In this document: piece after piece, positions 1 through 7,923 of the stretch
How the letters are laid out: every line of letters starts with the position of its first letter
How positions within the stretch are numbered: the first letter of the stretch is position 1
Assembly (NCBI RefSeq): GCF_003634315.1
Contig: NZ_RBXL01000002.1
Coordinates: forward strand, 124,001-188,000
DNA from: Thiocapsa rosea
GTDB lineage: Bacteria > Pseudomonadota > Gammaproteobacteria > Chromatiales > Chromatiaceae
Direction: 5' to 3'
Length of the DNA: 64,000 nucleotides
Notes under the pieces: generated by a model
Seen by the model: only the letters and a program-made list of their open reading frames with translations
Database searches by the model: none
What the model was told of the DNA's origin: nothing
Position numbers and translations under genes: made by a program

Positions 1-1335
1 GAGTTCGATTGCATCCTCAATGAGCGCCTTTGGTTTCTGGGCCAAGCATGCCAAGGCGCCTTGCATGGCCATGGCCTTCGGATTCATAACGGGAACATCA
101 ACATCCCCGGGAATGAGCGCGTGTCGTGCGGCGTTGTGAGGAGACAAATAGTCCTTGTCGATGACTGTGCTCGGCCCGTCGCCCATCCGTGCCATTGCGA
201 TGCCGATATGTGATCCAAGACTGCCGGCTCCTAGCAGGATCCAAGGTGCCGGGCTAAACGACTCCGATACGCCCGACAAACGCCTTAAGAGTTGCGGCGA
301 GAGAGATTGGACATGGCTCGCGGCGGAGAGGGGTAGCGAATCGGAATCGGAAATAAAGTCTTGCACAGTGCCCTGAGCAACGTAGGGTATCAGCTCGATC
401 GGGCTAGCGGTTCTGATAATGTTGATCGGCCGCACCGCTAAAAGAATCACCGGAAGTACGATTTGGTATTTCAGTCTTGCATTTACCCGCATGCGGGATC
501 GGAGAAGATCCAGACCGTCCTTCAGGGCTTTGGCACTACCGTAATCCGACGCTCTTGCTGGGAGGTCGGCGAGCACAGAAGCGGTCTCCGGATGGTACTT
601 GTCGGCCTTGACCAGTCCACCGTCGGGACGTTTCCCTGGAAGCACGATCAGGGCTAGCGTCTGACCCCTGATATATCCCGCATTAACCATGCGGTGGGCG
701 AAGTATTTTGAGAATTCCGCCACGCCCGCTGAGGTCGGCTGTGAGTGCAAGGTCGCATAAATGCTGTTGCCGCCTTTCGACGGCACGAGGACGTACTCGC
801 AACGAACGAAGCAAAATCGTTCTCGACCATCGACCCAACTTCGAAAGCAATCTGCATTGGCCGCAATCGCGTGTGGAACCTCATCGCGCCGGATGGGTTC
901 CCATCCTTGTGCGGGGTCGATCAGTGTTCCGCTTGCGGCGTTGTCTAACCACACGGAAATCTGGTTGACGATGCCGACAAATCCGGCGACATGCATGTAC
1001 TCGGACAACGATCCGTCGACAAGACACGGGACTGGCGGCTCCGTTGGTGAACCGGGGTTGATGTGTGGATGCGCACGGTTGAAGTCTGCTCGAAGGGAAA
1101 TTCGGGGCGCCCGCACGGGAAAATCACGCCCGAAAGATAGTCGGACGGGCTCTAACGACAGCACGCCTGTAGGAGAGCATCCTTTCTCCAACCATCGAGA
1201 GGCCATGCTGACTCGAAAGTCGGCATTCACAAGGACTTCGGAGCCCGCAATATGCACGGTGACGCGCTCTACAGCCTCGTGCGCGCGCAGTGTTTCTACG
1301 GCGCGCGCGACAACCCCTGGAATTTGCTCATCCAT
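1..1335 (-). CDS. E2-E1 (ubiquitin-conjugation-like) fusion protein, 3' end outside window
   Basis: Reading from an ATG at 1335, 445 codons stay open to the window edge, so the C-terminus is missing. The N-terminal domain looks E2/UBC-like: a His-Pro-His-Ile-Asn-Pro stretch near residues 89-94 and a candidate catalytic Cys104 in a Val-Pro-Cys-Leu context. Residues about 366-405 are an E1/ThiF-like adenylation Rossmann motif (GAGSLGSHIG at 369-378, then an acidic DKDYLSPHNAARH stretch). E2-E1 fusions of this layout attach Ubl or protein C-termini to targets (Cap2 in CBASS is the known example). The E1 catalytic Cys would lie beyond the window. The start overlaps the stop of the metallo-beta-lactamase gene by 8 bp, so the two are probably translated together. 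Domain calls are by eye. Confidence 0.82.
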   Translation of the reverse strand, partial: MDEQIPGVVARAVETLRAHEAVERVTVHIAGSEVLVNADFRVSMASRWLEKGCSPTGVLSLEPVRLSFGRDFPVRAPRISLRADFNRAHPHINPGSPTEPPVPCLVDGSLSEYMHVAGFVGIVNQISVWLDNAASGTLIDPAQGWEPIRRDEVPHAIAANADCFRSWVDGRERFCFVRCEYVLVPSKGGNSIYATLHSQPTSAGVAEFSKYFAHRMVNAGYIRGQTLALIVLPGKRPDGGLVKADKYHPETASVLADLPARASDYGSAKALKDGLDLLRSRMRVNARLKYQIVLPVILLAVRPINIIRTASPIELIPYVAQGTVQDFISDSDSLPLSAASHVQSLSPQLLRRLSGVSESFSPAPWILLGAGSLGSHIGIAMARMGDGPSTVIDKDYLSPHNAARHALIPGDVDVPVMNPKAMAMQGALACLAQKPKALIEDAIEL

Positions 1336-2467
1336 GTGGCAAAGCCTGTCCTCCAACTGCGCCGCCTCCCGTGACTGCGACCCTCGATGACAACTGCGTT
1401 TCGAATCGCGGACCATCGCTGGAGATTATGTACTTTGAAGGCTTGGGTCCTGTGACTCGCTTGAACAGTCCACTGGCCTCTTTTGCGATGGCCTCGTACT
1501 CGCGCTTTGCGCGAATGCAGGGCGGATCGTTGTTGTCGTCCAAGATCTCCTTTGAACTTGACACGAGGTACGCGCCACCGCGTGCCTGCGAAAGCGCATT
1601 TCGAGCGTCGGGGGACACTTCCGCGTCGTCGCCGAGATCACTCCAGCTGTCGTAGGAGAGGGAGTGCCAAGAACAATGGTGAGGGGTGAGCAACAGATCG
1701 TAGTCAAGCCAATCGGGGCGATTCTTGTGCCGGGTCCAGAGCCGCTCCCAAATCGCTACTTCAGCATCGCCGCCTGTTAGGTAGCGGCAGGCATCTGCAT
1801 TTCCTTCTGCCGAGAGTTTGAATCGAAGGACAACGCTGGAGTTATTCTTGGTGAGCAACTCCTCCTCGGCTTCGTCGTCAGATTTGGACATTGGTGCCAG
1901 CAGTCGAGCCGAGAAGCTGCTGTCCCTAACGCCGTCAACGCTGCGGAACTCTTGGTCTAGCGTGATGAGAATAGGTGTCAAGTCGTCGGTCTTCCCGTTC
2001 TCGTCAGCGCCGAGGATCAAGATTCTGTTCCCGCTGTTGACGGGCTTGTCGTCGCGGAAATACTGAACCCTTCGTTTGGCCTCGCTGTTCCAAGCTTTCG
2101 CATCGGCGCAAAGGGTGTGGCGCCGTGAAGCCCGGCGAAACACCATCGGGGAGGACCACATCTCACGGATGATGATCTTGTCGTCCCCGGCATGCTCTTC
2201 CGGTGGACCGAGGTGGAAGTGTCGCTCCAAGCCTCGGCAGTGGTCCTGGTCCGGATGGCTAAGGAGGAAGGCGTCTACGTAGTAGTTGCCGGTCTTCGGG
2301 TCCTTGTTCAGCCGTTCACGCAGCATTCTCGCGGCGTCTGGCGTTTCATCTTCGGGATCATCTGCTGCTTCCCTGATGTTGATGTCGATGAGAATCTTCC
2401 TGCCGCTGTCCAGCTCGAGCAGCGTCATGTCTCCGTTGTCGACAGGGAAATAGGTTACCGAAACCAT
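1328..2467 (-). CDS. ComEC/Rec2-like metallo-beta-lactamase-fold hydrolase
   Basis: 379 residues. An HxHxDH-class metal motif appears as SHPDQDH at residues 70-76, a later YLTGGDAE matches the LTGD metal-ligand segment, and TPHHCSWHS matches the APHHGS motif of the ComEC/Rec2 metallo-beta-lactamase group. This supports a di-metal hydrolase, probably cytoplasmic because no signal peptide or membrane segment is seen. The substrate cannot be read from sequence; nucleic acid, a nucleotide or a Ubl-peptide linkage are all open. It is the first gene of a leftward pair with the E2-E1 fusion (8-bp overlap), so a role as the processing or removing enzyme of a conjugation system is an inference. It is divergent from the HTH/peptidase pair at 3.1-4.3 kb. 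Confidence 0.85.
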   Translation of the reverse strand: MVSVTYFPVDNGDMTLLELDSGRKILIDINIREAADDPEDETPDAARMLRERLNKDPKTGNYYVDAFLLSHPDQDHCRGLERHFHLGPPEEHAGDDKIIIREMWSSPMVFRRASRRHTLCADAKAWNSEAKRRVQYFRDDKPVNSGNRILILGADENGKTDDLTPILITLDQEFRSVDGVRDSSFSARLLAPMSKSDDEAEEELLTKNNSSVVLRFKLSAEGNADACRYLTGGDAEVAIWERLWTRHKNRPDWLDYDLLLTPHHCSWHSLSYDSWSDLGDDAEVSPDARNALSQARGGAYLVSSSKEILDDNNDPPCIRAKREYEAIAKEASGLFKRVTGPKPSKYIISSDGPRFETQLSSRVAVTGGGAVGGQALPHG

Positions 2468-2503
2468 CTGGTTTTGCCTCTAAGCGAAGAAATAAAGCGG
2501 GAG

Positions 2504-2552
2504 AACACAATTTGTCCATTTCATCGACGATCAAGGGGCACCGTATTGTGTT
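2504..2552. promoter_or_regulatory. 8-bp inverted repeat upstream of the hydrolase gene
   Basis: AACACAAT (2504-2511) and ATTGTGTT (2545-2552) are perfect inverted copies 33 bp apart, 37-85 bp upstream of the hydrolase start. The position suits an operator or looping site for the leftward operon. Function is inferred from position only. Confidence 0.3.
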
Positions 2553-2715
2553 TTTTCGGCGCAGATGAACGCCAACGACCTGGGCAGCCCCATTGTCCGG
2601 ACAGGCTCGTGATGCGTGCATCCGGGTGCGGCCTGGTGGAATCGGCAGCGTGTCCGTAAACGCTTCAATCAATTTGTCCGCTCTCTCGGGTAAGCCATCA
2701 GCGCCAACCTTGTCG

Positions 2716-2947
2716 TTAGCCCTTTGGGGGATGCGGATCGTTTCCGTGGCTGTCGCTGCTACCGATCCGTGTCTTTGTTGTGGATGCGCAACTCCGTCCC
2801 TTGGGTGCGACTCGTGGTTCGGCCTGCGTTGATTGCTTACTGCTTGGTCTCGTGGTGGCTGCTTGCGCGGTTGCTGCCGCCGCGCTTCACGGCCCAGCCC
2901 CCGTTAGGGCTCGGCACGACGTGGTGTGTTTTCGGACCGCGTGGCAT
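2716..2947 (-). pseudogene. DUF2188 protein gene, broken by a nonsense codon and a frameshift
   Basis: The ATG at 2947 is preceded by AGGAG at good spacing. The reading frame gives a clear DUF2188 start (MPRGPKTHHVVPSPNGGWAV), then hits an in-frame TAA at 2837-2839 exactly where the family continues. The same frame continues past the stop with family-like sequence (AINAGRTTSRTQGTELRIH). A +1 shift then restores the family's typical ending (DSHGNDPHPPKG), stopping at 2716. Two separate lesions make it a pseudogene unless both are sequencing errors. DUF2188 proteins are short, of unknown function. It lies between the hydrolase operon and the regulator pair. Confidence 0.75.
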
Positions 2948-2993
2948 CTGAACGAGCTCCTGTTTCAGGTAGTGGTACAAAAAGTTCGCCACT

Positions 2994-3062
2994 CCGAACA
3001 TCCGAAAGATTAGCATTTGTTTTTCGGAAGTCAAGTGGCTATTGTTCAGACTACCGAACAAT
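2994..3062. promoter_or_regulatory. Candidate operator region of the divergent locus
   Basis: Two perfect inverted repeats lie just upstream of the HTH gene: TCCGAAA (3001-3007) with TTTCGGA (3022-3028), and ATTGTTC (3041-3047) with GAACAAT (3056-3062). The short motif CCGAACA occurs at 2994-3000 and again at 3054-3060. The local sequence is AT-rich compared with its surroundings, as expected for a promoter. Autoregulation by the adjacent HTH protein is an inference. Confidence 0.45.
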
Positions 3063-3093
3063 ATTTCATGTTTGTCGTCAGAGGTCCGGGGGA

Positions 3094-3417
3094 ATGGTCA
3101 CCACACTGGGGGACAAGATTCGAAGCCTTCGCAAGGAGAAGAGATTGACCTTGGATCAGCTGGCAGAACTGACCGGCTCGAGCAAAAGCTACATCTGGGA
3201 GCTCGAGAACAAGACGCCACCAAGACCCTCAGCGGAGAAACTGTCCAGGATCGCCGAAAAGTTGGGCGTAACCATCGAATACCTGCTGGACAAGGAGGCG
3301 ACGGTCAGCGAGGAGAACGCGGAAGACGCCGCTTTTTATCGGAAGTATCGCCGTATGGACCCTGCTACAAAGGCGAAGCTCCGCAGCTTGGTCGATATCT
3401 GGGAAGACGATGAGTGA
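3094..3417 (+). CDS. XRE-type HTH repressor, CapH-like
   Basis: 107 residues from the ATG at 3094, which follows a G-rich ribosome binding site; a longer open frame upstream lacks coding character. Residues about 5-60 form a Cro/C1-type helix-turn-helix (SLRKEKRLTLDQLAELTGSS, then SKSYIWELENKT). An acidic/helical tail follows (AAFYRKYRRMDPATKAKL), typical of repressors paired with ImmA/IrrE peptidases. The stop overlaps the next start by 8 bp. CapH/CapP pairs of this design keep some CBASS operons silent until DNA damage triggers cleavage of the repressor. The same role for the neighbouring E2-E1/hydrolase operon is likely but inferred. Confidence 0.8.
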   Translation: MVTTLGDKIRSLRKEKRLTLDQLAELTGSSKSYIWELENKTPPRPSAEKLSRIAEKLGVTIEYLLDKEATVSEENAEDAAFYRKYRRMDPATKAKLRSLVDIWEDDE

Positions 3418-4315
3418 CGAGGCCCTCAGCCCTGAACGGTGGGCGTTCAAGCTGACCCACATCCTGAACGCGGTCCACGGCGATGGCCGAGACCGTTTCC
3501 CAGTAGATGTGAAGGCTGTAGCCAAGGAGATTTCCAATCAGCTTTTTCCGGACGATCCTGTAACCCGTGTCAAAGGGGCCTCGTTACCCGGATTTGAGGG
3601 ATCGCTCCACAAGGCTCCGCCGGGTAAGAAAGGGTGGGGCATCTTTTATAACTCGGACATCACTTCTCCCGGCCGGATCAACTTCACGCTGGCGCACGAG
3701 TTTGGGCACTACCTGCTCCATCGCCTTGCGCATCCAGATGGAATCGATTGCAACGCGCGGGACATCGTACGCTGGGAATCGGAGTACCGGCAGATCGAGC
3801 ATCAGGCGAATGTTTTTGCTGCCAACTTGTTGATGCCGCTCGACGATTTTAGACGGAGTATCGGCGACCAGGACAAGCCGGGGTTTGAAGAACTTGGCGA
3901 GTGTGCCAGAAGATACGAGGTTTCTCTGATCGCGGCCGCCCTGCGTTGGATTCAATACACGCGGCGGAGAGCAATGCTCGTTCTCTCACGGGATGAGTTC
4001 GTGTTGTGGGCACGGTCTAGCAAGCGCGCGTTTCGAACGCGCTTGTACATCAAGACAGCGGATCGTCCTCCTGTTCCTGTACCACCATCGGCGCTGGCTG
4101 CTCGCCAGCATGAGCTGGATGCGTGCAGAGGGTCCACGAGACATGCGCCAGGTGTCTGGTTTCCCGAAGACTGCGAGGAACTCGTTCTGTTTTCGGATCA
4201 GTACGACTTCACCATTTCATTGCTGCACTTCAGTGATACAGTGGACAGTCTTGAGCAGGACGAAGAAGCGGAAGAAGATGTTTCTGCTCGATATGACAAG
4301 TTACTCAATCGTTAG
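3410..4315 (+). CDS. ImmA/IrrE-family metallopeptidase, CapP-like
   Basis: 301 residues. The zinc peptidase motif HEFGH sits in LAHEFGHYLLHRLAH near residues 96-110, followed by a downstream acidic ligand region (EHQANVFAANLLMP), the signature of COG2856 / ImmA-IrrE peptidases. Length suits an N-terminal peptidase plus a C-terminal domain of about 150 residues that I do not recognise; in this family the C-terminus often senses a signal. It is translated with the HTH gene (8-bp overlap, ATGAGTGA). The probable substrate is that HTH repressor, by analogy to ImmA-ImmR and CapP-CapH. Confidence 0.85.
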   Translation: MSDEALSPERWAFKLTHILNAVHGDGRDRFPVDVKAVAKEISNQLFPDDPVTRVKGASLPGFEGSLHKAPPGKKGWGIFYNSDITSPGRINFTLAHEFGHYLLHRLAHPDGIDCNARDIVRWESEYRQIEHQANVFAANLLMPLDDFRRSIGDQDKPGFEELGECARRYEVSLIAAALRWIQYTRRRAMLVLSRDEFVLWARSSKRAFRTRLYIKTADRPPVPVPPSALAARQHELDACRGSTRHAPGVWFPEDCEELVLFSDQYDFTISLLHFSDTVDSLEQDEEAEEDVSARYDKLLNR

Positions 4316-4509
4316 ATGTGAGCGCCAGCAGGGTGGGGAAGCACCCAGAAGTTCACTCATGCAACGACTGGGGAGTCGCCGAGTGGAGATGAATCTCGGG
4401 AAAGTCCCCTGGACGAGCTGGTGATGCTGCACCACTTTGCATAACCGGCGAAATCGAATCCGCAGCTCGATGCTGTGTTTGCACGGTTTGCGGTGCAATG
4501 GAGGATCTC

Positions 4510-5097
4510 ATGGTGTCGACTGATCTGCTTTCTGAACAGAAGTACGCGGAGCAGAATCGTGCGCGGATCATCCGTCGGTTGCCGCCAAAGTTGGTAGCGA
4601 AAGAGGAAGGTCTGCTGCCGATATTCCAGAAGAGCAAGCGTAAGCCATTGAGAAAGCTGGAACTACTCTTCGAGTTCATGGACGAACTCCACGGAGCCAT
4701 CCGTCCATATCTGCCGTGCAAGAAAGGCTGTTCGTTATGTTGCCACAACCAGGCGATTGATGTCACGGAGTTGGAGATCGCGTTCATTGAACAGGAAACG
4801 CCACATCGCCGACAGGCTACGCTAGGCCCAACACCGGGCCCAAGACAGCCGTGTCCATTCCTCATGGAAAATGTTTGCTCGATCTACGAAGCAAGGCCGT
4901 TCCTGTGCCGGCGTCACACGGTTCTGACGCAGACATCTCACTGGTGTCATCCGGACAGGGCGAACGCCGAGGAATTTCCTCTCTTGGGCTTTACTGAGGT
5001 CGACAGAGCTATGGGACTGATCCTCTCGGAGAGCGGAAACGCGTCGCCGACTGATATCCGGGTGATCTTTGCTGCTTCGGGCGCGACCGGCAATTGA
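4510..5097 (+). CDS. YkgJ-family cysteine-cluster protein
   Basis: 195 residues from the ATG at 4510, chosen over the ATG at 4498 because GGAGG at 4500-4504 is spaced correctly for 4510. The Cys pattern is that of the YkgJ family: CKKGCSLCCHNQ, then CPFLMENVCSIYEARPFLCR. This implies a metal centre (zinc or iron-sulfur). The biochemical role of the family is unknown. It lies 194 bp downstream of the peptidase gene on the same strand; whether it belongs to that locus is unclear. Confidence 0.8.
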   Translation: MVSTDLLSEQKYAEQNRARIIRRLPPKLVAKEEGLLPIFQKSKRKPLRKLELLFEFMDELHGAIRPYLPCKKGCSLCCHNQAIDVTELEIAFIEQETPHRRQATLGPTPGPRQPCPFLMENVCSIYEARPFLCRRHTVLTQTSHWCHPDRANAEEFPLLGFTEVDRAMGLILSESGNASPTDIRVIFAASGATGN

Positions 5098-5221
5098 CGG
5101 GGCGGTGCATTTCCGCGGGCGTTAAGCATCGACGCGCCCGGCGCAGGGCGACCTCTTCGATCTACGCGACGCCGGCATTGTAGGACCCGAGACCAGTGCT
5201 TCATGCTCGACCGCGGTTTGA

Positions 5222-5334
5222 GCTGACCCCCTTAGATCTTGTTCAGGGCCCAGGCATCGAGCAGGCTCATGCACCAGGCCAACGGCGCGCTCGCGCACTT
5301 CGGGTGAAACTCGATCCTGTCGTCGGTCCTCCAT
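5222..5334 (-). pseudogene. Remnant of an IS3-family OrfA
   Basis: The minus-strand frame from 5334 begins with a short stretch (VSPEVRERAVGLVHEP) like the N-terminus of IS3-family OrfA helix-turn-helix proteins, then loses resemblance. No second ORF or inverted repeats were found. The rest of the non-coding stretch 5098-5725 shows nothing else recognisable; it ends against the next transposase. Confidence 0.4.
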
Positions 5335-5725
5335 CCCCTCGTAAGTTGGATCCTCTGGAAAACCGGGGGCGGTTCAAAGGGCATGCAAGATGGTGTCCCG
5401 GTGCGTCCCGCATCTCACGGCGCCGGTGTTCTTGAGTCGTGCCGCAGACGCAGGCGTCACCGTGCTCGCTTGGGACCGAAATGTACCAATTTGGCGAGAT
5501 GGCGGATTTCGATACGTCGGTAGGGCCTATTCCTATGTTGTGCCCGAACAGAAACCAACTTTCCTATTCTCAAACAGTCGGTTATAATATGTCCCCATGA
5601 TCGAAGATCTCGCCGATTTTCGATCGAGAGGGACAGGTAAGGCCACAAGCTATTGATTTTACGATGACTCGGCAGCGATCTCGGCCTACTTTCGCCGGGG
5701 CGCGCCATGAGCCTTCATCAACTTC

Positions 5726-7243
5726 GTGATTCGAACCGCTATGCGCAACGTCATCGATCCGCAATTGAAACTCGGCGAGGAGGATATCGCCGCCATCGCG
5801 CTGGATCTGCGCTCGCGCGACGACATCCCGCAATTGCTGCGCGGACTGCAGCACATCTACACCCTCCCGCAACTGCGCGAACCCGTGTTCGCGATCCTCG
5901 CCGAGGTGCGCCCGCCGGGCGGCGGCGAGGACGGCAAGGCGCGCCCCGAGACCGGCCGACCCGGTCTGTCGCAGTGGGCGATCCTGGTGCTCGGGGTGCT
6001 GCGCTTGGGGCTCAATACCGACTACGATCGGATTCTCGAGCTGGCCAACCAGCACACCACCCTGCGCAAGATGCTCGGTCATGCCGACTGGGCCGACGAC
6101 ACGACCTACAGCCTGCAGACGCTCAAGGACAACCTGAGCCTGTTCACGCCCGAGCTGCTCGACCGCATCAACCAAGCGGTCGTGGATGCCGGCCATACGC
6201 TGGTCGAAACCCGTCCGGACGAGCCCCTCGCGGTGCGGTGTGACTCCTTCGTGGTCGAGACCCACGTGCATTACCCCACCGACATCAACCTGCTCTGCGA
6301 CGCCGTGCGCAAGGCCATCGAAACCAGCGCCGGGCTGTGCGAGGACGCCGGCCTGAGCGATTGGCGGCAAAGCGCCTACAACGTGCGCTGCCTGAAGAAA
6401 GCCTATCGGCGGGCGCAAGCCCTCAAGCGCTCCACCGCGCAGGATCCGGACAAACGGGCCGCACGACGTGTCGAGATCGAAGCGGCCCATGCCGCCTATC
6501 TGGAGTTGGCCGGCGGCTTTCTGATGCGGGCGCGCGAGACGCGCATCCGCCTGCACCTGATCGCGGCGCTGCCGGACGTCCAGCTCGCGCCGCTGGATGC
6601 CTTCATCGCCCACGGCGAGCGGCAGATCGACCAGATCCGCCGCCGCGTGCTGTGCGGACAGACCATCCCGCATGCCGAGAAGGTCTTCTCGATCTTCCAG
6701 CCCCACACCGAGTGGATCAGCAAAGGCAAGGCCGGCGTGCCGGTGGAGCTGGGTCTGCGCGTGGCGATCGTCGAAGACCAGCACGGCTTCATCCTGCACC
6801 ATCGGGTCATGGAGCGCATCACCGACGATCAGGTCGCCGTTCCCTTGGTGGAGGAGACCGTGGAGCGCTTCCCGACGGTCGCCAGCGCGAGCATGGACAA
6901 GGGCTTTCACAGCCCCGCCAACCAACGCGGGTTGGCCGAGGTGATCGACTTTCCGGTGCTGCCGAAGAAGGGCAAGTGCTCGGCGGTGGAGCGCGAACGC
7001 GAAGGCGATCCGCGCTTCATCCACCTGCGCCGGAAACACTCCGCCGTGGAGTCCGCCATCAACGCGCTGGAGGTCCACGGGCTCGACCGCTGTCGCGATC
7101 ACGGGATCGACGGCTTCAAGCGCTATGTCGCCTTGGCAGTGGTGGCGCGCAACATCCAGCGCATCGGCGCGCTGCTGTTGGCGCGGGAGGCCGAGGACGC
7201 GCGACGCGAGCGGGAACGACAGCGCCGACGACGCGCGGCTTGA
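5726..7243 (+). CDS. Transposase, ISNCY-like
   Basis: 505 residues from a GTG at 5726; the ATG at 5741 is the alternative and neither has a clear ribosome binding site. The layout matches ISNCY-type DDE transposases: a helical N-terminal region, a first catalytic-type Asp in VRCDSFVVETHVHYPTD, a second in SASMDKGFHSP, and a Glu-bearing segment in KHSAVESAINALEVHGLDR. The C-terminus is Arg-rich. The frame is intact, so it may be active. I could not find its terminal inverted repeats, so the ends of the element are not set. Confidence 0.75.
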   Translation: MIRTAMRNVIDPQLKLGEEDIAAIALDLRSRDDIPQLLRGLQHIYTLPQLREPVFAILAEVRPPGGGEDGKARPETGRPGLSQWAILVLGVLRLGLNTDYDRILELANQHTTLRKMLGHADWADDTTYSLQTLKDNLSLFTPELLDRINQAVVDAGHTLVETRPDEPLAVRCDSFVVETHVHYPTDINLLCDAVRKAIETSAGLCEDAGLSDWRQSAYNVRCLKKAYRRAQALKRSTAQDPDKRAARRVEIEAAHAAYLELAGGFLMRARETRIRLHLIAALPDVQLAPLDAFIAHGERQIDQIRRRVLCGQTIPHAEKVFSIFQPHTEWISKGKAGVPVELGLRVAIVEDQHGFILHHRVMERITDDQVAVPLVEETVERFPTVASASMDKGFHSPANQRGLAEVIDFPVLPKKGKCSAVEREREGDPRFIHLRRKHSAVESAINALEVHGLDRCRDHGIDGFKRYVALAVVARNIQRIGALLLAREAEDARRERERQRRRRAA

Positions 7244-7923
7244 CCCTGTCGATCGGGCCGGACGCCTCCTCCGACGGGAGTGGTGCGCCTGCCGCATGGT
7301 GGCGATGCGAGTCGTTCTCATTTAAGCGGCTTGATTGCGCGAATGGGCATCGAATGAGGCTCGATTGAATACACTCGCCCCCGGCCGCCATTCAGGACGG
7401 GGTGCGGGGACGGGAAAAAACGGGGTTTTCGGTCGAGCACTATGTTGGCGGTGCTGGATTTCTTAGGGGGCGGTGACCGGAACGAGACATTCAAGGGACG
7501 CTGATGAGTGTTTCCTCGGTGACGGCTATTGTTAAGGGTTATCAGATGCCTGCCGCCGCAGGATGACGGTGGAGGCTGGTACGGCATTGAAGCGGGCTAA
7601 CGACTAAGACTCGGAGCGCGAGCGGCGGTAGGCGTCTGATAAGCCTCGAGGGAGGAAACCGCGGGAGGTTGGCTCCGGGCTATGGGGATTTGAGGGGCGC
7701 GGCCTCGGAGCGAGCGGTCCGGAAAGCGGATCGGGTCTGCGCGGGCGGGCTGGTCGAGTCTCCCCGGCGCGGGTCATGGCGCGAGCGTTGGCCATCGGCA
7801 GCTTGGCTGTCACCTTCGCTTTGTTCCTGATCGGGGCTTGAGGCACAGCCCGTCCGTGACCGGTGCCGAGCCGGCGCATCGGGCGCGGATGCAGCGCCGC
7901 CGTCGTGGGGTCGTGGGCGGGGC
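7244..7923. other. Non-coding stretch between two transposase genes
   Basis: 680 bp holding the 3' flank of the ISNCY-like gene and the distal flank of the IS91-like transposase. Open frames here have no family resemblance and look like GC-driven artefacts. Element termini probably lie here, but I see no convincing inverted repeat. Confidence 0.4.

Noticed and set aside
761..1390. 209-codon plus-strand frame at the left edge
   Set aside because: Lies antisense to the E2-E1 fusion, which has recognisable motifs and an overlap-coupled start.
1..4315. Ordinary type II CBASS
   Set aside because: No CD-NTase, effector or JAB (Cap3) gene is visible; a metallo-beta-lactamase-fold gene occupies the operon instead. 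Genes off the left edge could still change this.
5582..7321. 579-codon minus-strand frame over the ISNCY-like transposase
   Set aside because: Antisense of a clear transposase; composition-driven absence of stops, no family character.
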